A stretch of 64,000 nt of DNA, taken from the NCBI GenBank assembly GCA_016710785.1, contig JADJUE010000003.1, forward strand, positions 372,001 through 436,000, read 5' to 3'. The notes beneath the pieces were generated by a model. The model was not told where the DNA came from. It worked only from the letters and a program-made list of their open reading frames with translations, and did no database searches. The DNA comes from Candidatus Epilinea brevis (GTDB lineage: Bacteria; Chloroflexota; Anaerolineae; Epilineales; Epilineaceae). Shown here piece after piece: positions 33,172-39,874 of the stretch. Position numbers and translations under genes: made by a program. The stretch's first letter is position 1, and every line of letters begins with the position of its first letter.

Positions 33172-34793
33172 GTGGGACGGCGGATCTGGAACGAAGTCAG
33201 GCTCGAGATCGGGAGCTGGATTCGGGTCAGGATCAAGATCCCGCGGTTGCCCTCGGGACGGCGGTCGGCATCGGTCTGGTCCTGCCGGCCCTATGGGCGC
33301 TGTGGGCCGATCGGCTCCTCCCTGCAGGCTGGTGGCGCGGACCCGCCGGCCTTGGGGTTTCCCTGGCCGCGGGACTGCTGCTCTGGGGACTTGCCGGCTA
33401 CCGCCGGCCCTCGAATCGCTCGAACCCGCCGGCGCGCCGCGGCTGGCGGGTTCAAGTCGCCCACGTGCCGTTGATCGCCCTGCTGGCCCTGGCCTTCTGG
33501 ACGCGCTTCTCGGAGATCCGGGGCCTGACCATCCCCTTTTTCGGCGACAGCGTGCACCACAGCATGATCGTGCGCCTCTTCCAGCTGCGCAGCGGACTGC
33601 CGGACAGTTGGGAGCCCTTCGCCCCGCTGGCCAGCTTCAGCTACCACTTCGGCTTCCACGCCTTGACCGCCGCCCTGGCCGCGGCCGCTCGCCTGGAAGC
33701 GCCGCGGGCTGTGCTAGTGACCGGCCAGCTCCTGATGGTGTTGCAATGCCTGACCCTCTACGCCCTGGCGGCAGGGCTAACGCGGCGGCCTTGGGCAGGG
33801 GTCGGCGCGGCCTTGGCCGCCGCCGGACTGTCGCCCATGCCGGCTTACTACCTGAACTGGGGCCGCTATACGCAGCTGGCCGGGCAGGTGCTGCTTCCGG
33901 TGGCGGCGCTGGTGATGGTGCGGGCGGTGGCGCGGACCGGGATGCCGACGGCGGCGCGCGGGCGGCTGTTGAACACGGCGGCGATGCTGCTGGCCGCGGG
34001 TCTGTTCTTGACGCATTACCTGGTGGCCGGATTCATGGGCCTGTTGATCTTGGCTTGGGTGCTGGTGGCGCGGGGAGCGCTGCTAGGGCGAATGCGGCGG
34101 CTGGGTCTCGTCGGCATCGGCGCCTTGTTGCTGCTGGCTCCTTGGCTGCCGCGGCTGGCAGGCGGGCTGATCTTGAAATCGGCCACCGCCCTGTCCACCA
34201 CCCGCGTGGCGAACCCCGATGTCTACGGAGTGTTGGCCGACGCCTGGGCCATGTGGCGCACCGATGCCCTGGCCCGCAACGTGGGCTGGCCATTGCTCAT
34301 CGCCGCCGGGCTGGGGCTGGTCCTCGCGCTCGTGCCCAGGCGCCGTGGTCGGGATGACGGGCAGGGATCCCAAGCGCCGACCGCTCTCGCCCAGAGGACT
34401 GGCCCTGCTGGGCCTCCTCTGGCTGGTCCTCCTCCTCCTGGCCACCTACCCGCGGCTCCTGGGCTTGCCGGTCACCGGCGTCCTGAAGGACTTCACGGTG
34501 GCCATCGCCGCCTACCTGCCCTTGGGCCTGGTGGTCGGGGGCGGCATGGCCGCCCTGGCCGAACGAATCACGCCGATGCACCGCCACACGGAGCGAGGCC
34601 TGGCCCTGGCCGCCGTCGCCTTGGCGGCCACCCTGGCCTGGCAGGGCCGCGCCGTGCGCGACGACAGCTTCCGGTTGGTGCTGCCCGACGACCTGACAGC
34701 CATGAGCTGGATCCGCGAGCACACCCCGCCCGACGCCCGCTTCCTGGTGAGCAGCTTCTCGGCCTTCGGACAGACCGTGCAGGCGGGCGATGA
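33168..34793 (+). pseudogene. N-terminal part of a frameshifted polytopic membrane glycosyltransferase-like protein
   Basis: The ATG at 33168 overlaps the ABC ATPase stop (ATGA). The frame encodes a multi-spanning protein with ~10 helices and a GT-C-like first loop containing TIPFFGDSVHHSMIVRLFQL. It also has LASFSYHFGFHALTAALAAA and ALAAAGLSPMPAYYLNWGRY. The reading stays membrane-like up to about 34350 (LGLVLALVPRRRGRDDG), then turns into Pro/Gly/His-rich nonsense until the stop at 34793. The sensible sequence continues in the next frame from about 34354. One extra base near 34351-34361 (G runs) explains it. It may be a true mutation, a sequencing error or a programmed shift. Family resembles oligosaccharide-handling membrane proteins of export clusters. 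Confidence 0.7.
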
Positions 34794-35232
34794 CGCCGGT
34801 TGGTGGCTACCCCTCCTGACCGCGCCGCGCGGCAGCACCCTGCCGCCCATCACCATCGGGCTGGAAGTCAGTGCCGAGCCGGGCTACCGCGAGGCCGTCA
34901 ACCAACTGGCGGAGCTCTGGCGCGCAGACCTGGACGCTCCAGCGACCCGCCAGGCGCTCAGCGACGCCGGCGTCACCCACGCCTTCGTAGGCGTGACGGG
35001 CAAAGTCCTCAGCCGCACCCGGCTGGCTGCCAGCCCCTGCTGGGAAACGCTCTTCGTGGCTGACGCCAACGCTAGGGACGGAAAGCCAGGGGCGGAGGTG
35101 TACGTGTTCAAGGGGGCGGACTGCGGCGGGGCCGGCGGCCTCTCCGTTTCCCATCCCCCACCCCCGCCCCCCTCCCCCAAGACTGCTGGGAGAGGGGGAG
35201 ATGGGCGAGCAGCGGACGCAGACGATGGATGA
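34354..35232 (+). pseudogene. C-terminal part of the frameshifted membrane protein
   Basis: From 34354 the plus-one frame reads LALLGLLWLVLLLLATYPRL, VLKDFTVAIAAYLPLGLVVG and LALAAVALAATLAWQGRAV. These continue the membrane helices interrupted upstream. A periplasmic domain follows with AMSWIREHTPPDARFLVSSF, ITIGLEVSAEPGYREAVNQL and AGVTHAFVGVTG, of the type found at the C-termini of bacterial GT-C proteins. The ATG at 34354 has no ribosome-binding site, so independent translation is unlikely. The last ~30 residues are Pro- and Gly/Asp-rich. A 7-bp hairpin (35172-35178 with 35194-35200) lies inside this tail, suggesting the natural stop was slightly upstream. The two parts should be read as one broken gene. 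Confidence 0.65.
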
Positions 35233-35302
35233 CGGCTTCACGCAGAGCGGACAGCCGAGGGCAGGGAAAGAGACCTCCCAGGCTACCACCTCAACCCGAT
35301 CA

Positions 35303-36289
35303 TCAGCTCCCCGCTTCGTCGCCCCCCCGCGACGCCTTCGCCCGACGCCACGGCCAGCGGAAGCCCAGCAGGACCAGCAAGCGCCTGAGGAGCCAGAAGA
35401 TCAGGGCCAGCGGTAAACCGACGATCAAGAGCCAGATGGCCAGGCTGCCCAGGGCCTGGAGCAAGCCCTGCAACGTGCGGAAGGCGTCGCCCGCCTGCTC
35501 GCCCGGATCCCAGCCTGGGCCCGGCGTGGCCGTGGGCTGCGGTGTGGGGCTGATCTGCGGGGCTGGCTCGCTCAGGTTCACGCGGATGGTGGAGAAGCTG
35601 CTGCGCTGGCCCAGGTCTTTGAGGCGCCCCTTGCGGATACCGATCTCGCCCTCGATCGCCGTCAACTGCGCGTTGACCTGCAGGGCTTCCTCCACCGTCT
35701 TGGCCTGATCCAGGAAGCTGCGGATGCGCGCCTGGGTGGCCTCGAGGTTGGCGATCTCGCTCTCCAGATCCACGTATTGCTGACTGACGTCGACGCCCGA
35801 GGCCGCCTCCGAATCCACCGAGATCGCCAGCTTGCGGATGCGGTCCATCGTCGCCTCGAACTGGTCGACGTTCACCGCCATTACCAGGCTCGCCGTGCGG
35901 TGGTAGACGTTGGAGAAGTCGGTCTGCTTCTCGGTGATATAGCCCCCGCCCTGCGCAGACACCGTCTCGAGGCGGCCCAGACCCGTTTCCAGCCTGTCCA
36001 CCACGACGCTCATGGTGGCTTCCTTGATGATGCGCAGACCGTTGCTGTCGCCGGCGCCGGAGGCCGGCCGGGGCGCCGAGGCGTCTGAATCGGCCGGGGC
36101 CACAGCGCCTGGTGCGATCTGGGCCATCTCCATCGACGCCGAGCCGGCCGCGTCGTCGTAGGCCGCCATCGGGGCGGCCGATTCGCGAGCGGAAGCACAG
36201 GCGGACAGACCCAGGATGAAGACGAGGGTCAGGGTCCTGATCGGACCCCGAAGGGGCAAAGATCGAATACCGGCAACACGGTCCTTCAT
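35303..36289 (-). CDS. DUF4349 lipoprotein
   Basis: A 328-residue membrane-anchored protein. The start at 36289 has a strong GAGGAG site; the longer frame to 36406 is rejected. The signal peptide ends in the lipobox GLSACAS with Cys31, so lipid attachment is expected. Residues ~95-260 form the DUF4349 core: IIKEATMSVVVDRLETGLGR, GGGYITEKQTDFS, SLVMAVNVDQFEATMDRIRK and DVSQQYVDLESEIANLEATQ. The last runs into a coiled coil. A Pro/Thr linker follows, then a C-terminal transmembrane helix (SLAIWLLIVGLPLALIFWLL) and a basic tail. The family is widespread and of unknown function. It is separated by 178 bp from the upstream RluA-type gene. Confidence 0.87.
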   Translation of the reverse strand: MKDRVAGIRSLPLRGPIRTLTLVFILGLSACASARESAAPMAAYDDAAGSASMEMAQIAPGAVAPADSDASAPRPASGAGDSNGLRIIKEATMSVVVDRLETGLGRLETVSAQGGGYITEKQTDFSNVYHRTASLVMAVNVDQFEATMDRIRKLAISVDSEAASGVDVSQQYVDLESEIANLEATQARIRSFLDQAKTVEEALQVNAQLTAIEGEIGIRKGRLKDLGQRSSFSTIRVNLSEPAPQISPTPQPTATPGPGWDPGEQAGDAFRTLQGLLQALGSLAIWLLIVGLPLALIFWLLRRLLVLLGFRWPWRRAKASRGGDEAGS

Positions 36290-36467
36290 GGTTCTCTCCT
36301 CAGAGGCTGCTAGGACGGTCTCATTTGCGAGGTGGCTGGGGACGACGACCTGATGCCTCGATCCAGGACTCAGAACGCCAGCCCATGGTACGCGGTTCCT
36401 CCTCACCGTGCCATCGACGTCCCCGGGTTCCCCTGGCAGTCAACAGCGGCCGGTCCGGGCGGGTTCA

Positions 36468-37319
36468 TCAGCCTCCGGCAGGCGCCTGGTCCAGAAGCAC
36501 ATCCAGCCGCGCTTCGTCCATATCGTCGAGCAGCTGCAGGGCCAGGCTTCGCAGGTCCTCCGCCAGCGGGGCGACGATGTCTATCAGCGGCTCCGCATCC
36601 TGGCGCAGCACGAGGCGGCTGCAATGCAGGGCCTGGCGCGGCAGGGGCAGAAACCGCTGCAGCAACGCGTCGAAGCCCCTGTCGATGAAGTGCAGGTAGA
36701 GGCGGTCGTCCGGGCCGTAGATCTTGTCCGCGGCGATGGGCCTCCCCAGGGCGCGCGCATGGGCGCGGATCTGGTGCTTGCGCCCGCTTTCGGGCGTGAT
36801 GCGGGCCAGCGTGTGGCCGGCGCCCCAGGCCAGCGGCTCGAAGCGGGTGCAGGAAGGACGGGCGCCCGCGCTGCCGAAGGCCACTGCTGCCACCTTGGTG
36901 AAGACCGGGCTGTGCGGATCCTCGCCGAGCGGCCAGTCGACCTTGGCCGGCGCGAGCAGGTGCCCACAGAGCAGGGCATGGTAGGTCTTGGCCACCGCAC
37001 CGCGCATGAACGCCTTCTGCAAGGCCGAGGCCAGCTCTCGGTCGCGCGCCAACAGCACCAGACCGCTGGTCTCGCGGTCCAGGCGGCTGATGAGATGCAC
37101 GGTCTCCCAACCCCAGTATTCCCGCACCGCGCCCACCAGGCTGGATGTGGGCCCGTGCTTGGAGGGATGGCAGACCACCCAGCCCGGCTTGTCAATGGCC
37201 ACGATGCCGCCGGCATCGCTGAGGACCCAGGCGTTCAGATCTTCCGACGAAATCAAGAGGGGGTGGGCGCCGAAGGGGTCAGGAGCTGTCGCGAGACGAC
37301 GGTCTTCGCGCCCGTCCAC
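36468..37319 (-). CDS. RluA-family pseudouridine synthase
   Basis: A 283-residue RNA-modifying enzyme that isomerises uridine to pseudouridine in rRNA or tRNA. The catalytic Asp81 lies in HLISRLDRETSGLVLLARDR, the RluA-type motif. IVAIDKPGWVVCHPS, AVAKTYHALLCGHL, ARITPESGRKHQIRAHARAL and DKIYG are further family blocks. No S4 domain is visible. The start is GTG at 37319, which overlaps the TAG stop of the upstream transglycosylase by one base; the frame is open further but only within that gene. Target site is not predictable. The C-terminal ~40 residues are acidic (DDMDEARLDVLLDQAPAGG). Confidence 0.88.
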   Translation of the reverse strand: MDGREDRRLATAPDPFGAHPLLISSEDLNAWVLSDAGGIVAIDKPGWVVCHPSKHGPTSSLVGAVREYWGWETVHLISRLDRETSGLVLLARDRELASALQKAFMRGAVAKTYHALLCGHLLAPAKVDWPLGEDPHSPVFTKVAAVAFGSAGARPSCTRFEPLAWGAGHTLARITPESGRKHQIRAHARALGRPIAADKIYGPDDRLYLHFIDRGFDALLQRFLPLPRQALHCSRLVLRQDAEPLIDIVAPLAEDLRSLALQLLDDMDEARLDVLLDQAPAGG

Positions 37320-39784
37320 TAGCGCAGCTCCGCCCAGCGCCAGCGGTACAGGGCCGAAGCCACCGCCACGCCGCGCAGGTAGCTGGCGGTCTCCGGATAG
37401 TCGATCAGCTCCAGGAAGACATCCATGTCGCCGTCGGACGCCTCCAGCCAGCCGTCGACCGGTCCGGGCCCGGCGTTGTAGGCCGCCAGCGCCGGCCACA
37501 CCCGACCGTCGTAACGTTCCAAGAGCCAGGCAAGGAATCGAGCGCCATAGCGCAGGGAGGTGCCGGGGTCCCGAAGGTCATCGGGCTGAAAGCCCTCGTC
37601 CCCCAGCCATCCGGCGACCAGCGCACCAGTGTCGGGCATCATCTGGGTAAGCCCTACCGCCCCCGCATTCGAGACGGCATCGGCCTTGAACCGCGACTCC
37701 TGCCGCACCAGGGCGAAGAGCAACTGGGCCGGCACGCCGGCTTCGGCGGCGGTCCGTCGGATGGCTCCCCCATGTCGGTCCGTCGGGTAGGCCAGGGCCA
37801 GCAGGGCGGTAGAGGCGTCCTCCAGACTGGCGCTGCCAGCCTGGTCCAAGGCCAGGGCGGCAGCGCGCAAGGAAAGGGTGCCCAGGTCCAGGCGCTCGGC
37901 GACGCCGGCAATCGCCGCCAAGGCGGCGCTGTCGCCAGCGGCGACGAGCGGGTCCAGCCCCGGAACCAGTAATTGCTCGGCCGACTGCCGGTCGCCCAGG
38001 CTGAGCCAGACTTCGACGCGCTCCAGGGTCTCCGACGGGGCCTGGAGCGCGCTACCGACCTGATCGCCGGTCGCGGCGCCCTCGTCATTCGCCGCCGATC
38101 CGGAGCCGATCGCCACTTCCAGCGGGTCGGCATCCCGGACAGCACCACCTTGGCGCAGGGCCCTGGCCAGCAGCCCGTGTACCGTCAGCGGCGCCGCCGC
38201 TTCCGCTGTGACCCAATACTCCCGCGCCGCGGCGGCGTCGCCGTCCGCCTGCGCCGCGCGGCCAGTCCAATAGGCCAACCTGGCCCGTTGATGCCGATCG
38301 ACGGCGATGGCCAGCCCCGCCGCCCAGGCCGTGCGCGCTGCCGCACGCTCGCCCAGGCGCCAGCGGCACAGCCCGGCGCGAAAGCTCGCCTCCTCCGTCC
38401 GGTCCGGGGCATTCGGGGACGTGGCATCACCGTCGCTGGCGGGCCGCACCGCGGCGGCTTGGGCGTAGGCCACCGCGGCCCCTGGCAGATCGCCCGCCGT
38501 TTCGTAGAGCCTGGCCGCCTCCCACCAGGCCTCGGCGGCAGCGGCCGTACCGGGTTGCTTGCGGGCCAGGTCCCGGAAGGCCTCGGCCGCCTCGGCCGTT
38601 CGGCCCAGACGCCGCAGCGCCTGCGTCCGCCGCAGGTCCAGCGCCGACGCCAGGGTCGCAGCCTCCTCCCCCGCCCGACCGGACTCGGCCAGGGCCAGGG
38701 CCCGCTCGGGCTCGCCCGCCGCCAGCAGCCAGTCGATGCCCTCTGGCAGGTGGTCGGGCGCCAGGGTCGCGGCGGCGGCAGGATCGCCTTGCGCGGCGAG
38801 TAGCCGCGCTTCGTCCACAGGATTCACGGCCACGCCAGAGGCCTTCAGGCGCGTCAGAGCCGTCGGTGCCAGGGAAGAGCCCGGCAGGTCGCGGATGAGC
38901 CTCAAGCGCGTCTCCGCCGCCGCATCGTCCCGCCCAGCCGCCAGATGGACGGCGATGGCGCCAGCCAGAGCCTGGGCCTGGGCGGCTTCGCCGGCCTGGT
39001 CGCCAGCCGCTTCGTAGGCCTGCAGGGCTTCCGGCAGGCGGCCCAGGCGCAGCAACGCGTTGCCGCGGCGGAGTTCGGCCAGCGAGCGCTGGTCGGCGGA
39101 ACGGTGCGCAGACTGGACCAGCAGGTCGCGGGCGAGGGTGTAGGTTCGCAGGGCCGCCTCGTCTTCGCCGGCCTTGAAGAAGGCGTTGCCCGCTTCCATC
39201 CAGAAGCGGTCCGCCAGGGCCGGCAGAGACGCGGCCAGATGCTCCCAGGCTTGGGCGGCGCCAACGGGCCGACCGGCAGCGTCCAAGGCCCGAGCGTAGA
39301 GCTGTTGGGCGACAGGGGGCAAGCCGTCCAGCACGGCTTCCAGCTCAGCCCCCGACAAGGGCGGGAGGAACAGAGTGGGTGCCGTTCCTGCCGGCGCCCC
39401 GGCGGGAAGCGCTCGCGCGGTGGCCGTCGTGGTTCGCTCCGCAGCCGTCGGAGCGGGCGTCCCCAGCAGGATGGCGATGGCCGCCAGCGGCTCGCCGTCA
39501 CCAAGGGCGGCGTCGGCCTGGGCCAGACGGGTCGGCTCGGCCGCGAGGATAGGGGGCCGGGAATCGGACTCCCGGCCGGATGCCTGGGGGCCGATACGGG
39601 ATCCCTGGGTGGCGGCGGCATGATGGTCCCGCGCCGGAGCGCCCTGCAGCGTCTCATCCGCGGGCTCGGGGGCGCAGCCCACCAGCAAGAGACTCTCCAG
39701 CAGGAACCAGGCTGCGAGGCAGCGCGGGAAAGGCGTCGAATGGCGGCCGGAAGCAGGATTGGAAAGGACGGGCATGAAGGTCAC
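37319..39784 (-). CDS. Slt70-like soluble lytic transglycosylase with TPR-like repeats
   Basis: An 821-residue envelope protein. It has a signal peptide with a lipobox-like LLLVGCAPEP. A long all-helical, Ala-rich region with TPR-like repeats follows (for example ALRTYTLARDLLVQSAHRSA and AEAFRDLARKQPGTAAAAEA), then a C-terminal SLT domain (~670-821). The catalytic Glu696 lies in FALVRQESRFKADAVSNAGA, followed by VGLTQMMPDTG and ALAAYNAGPGPVDGWL. These enzymes cleave peptidoglycan glycan strands with formation of 1,6-anhydromuramic acid. A perfect TATAAT box ends 6 nt before the GTG at 39784, so that start is preferred; the ATG at 39775 is an alternative. The 3' end overlaps the RluA gene. Confidence 0.9.
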   Translation of the reverse strand: MTFMPVLSNPASGRHSTPFPRCLAAWFLLESLLLVGCAPEPADETLQGAPARDHHAAATQGSRIGPQASGRESDSRPPILAAEPTRLAQADAALGDGEPLAAIAILLGTPAPTAAERTTTATARALPAGAPAGTAPTLFLPPLSGAELEAVLDGLPPVAQQLYARALDAAGRPVGAAQAWEHLAASLPALADRFWMEAGNAFFKAGEDEAALRTYTLARDLLVQSAHRSADQRSLAELRRGNALLRLGRLPEALQAYEAAGDQAGEAAQAQALAGAIAVHLAAGRDDAAAETRLRLIRDLPGSSLAPTALTRLKASGVAVNPVDEARLLAAQGDPAAAATLAPDHLPEGIDWLLAAGEPERALALAESGRAGEEAATLASALDLRRTQALRRLGRTAEAAEAFRDLARKQPGTAAAAEAWWEAARLYETAGDLPGAAVAYAQAAAVRPASDGDATSPNAPDRTEEASFRAGLCRWRLGERAAARTAWAAGLAIAVDRHQRARLAYWTGRAAQADGDAAAAREYWVTAEAAAPLTVHGLLARALRQGGAVRDADPLEVAIGSGSAANDEGAATGDQVGSALQAPSETLERVEVWLSLGDRQSAEQLLVPGLDPLVAAGDSAALAAIAGVAERLDLGTLSLRAAALALDQAGSASLEDASTALLALAYPTDRHGGAIRRTAAEAGVPAQLLFALVRQESRFKADAVSNAGAVGLTQMMPDTGALVAGWLGDEGFQPDDLRDPGTSLRYGARFLAWLLERYDGRVWPALAAYNAGPGPVDGWLEASDGDMDVFLELIDYPETASYLRGVAVASALYRWRWAELR

Positions 39785-39790
39785 TCCAGC

Positions 39791-39796
39791 ATTATA
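39791..39796 (-). promoter_or_regulatory. perfect -10 box of the lytic transglycosylase (leaderless GTG)
   Basis: On the minus strand the hexamer is TATAAT, 6 nt before GTG at 39784. A TAGTGG-acg-CCACTA palindrome (39795-39809) overlaps it and could be an operator. No -35 is recognised. Confidence 0.5.
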
Positions 39797-39874
39797 GTGG
39801 ACGCCACTACCCTTTCCGGATCGACGCTGGTACCCTGGACCGGAGGGTCCGGCGTTCGGGCCGAAGGAGGTGTC

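Noticed and set aside
33440..33470. GGGTTCAAGTC as a tRNA T-arm
   Set aside because: No acceptor, D-arm or anticodon arm can be built around it, and it lies within a membrane-protein frame.
35172..35200. Hairpin in C/G tracts as a proper terminator
   Set aside because: The 7-bp stem lies inside a C/G-tract region and inside the last codons of a frame that is already shifted, so its role cannot be separated from a frame error.
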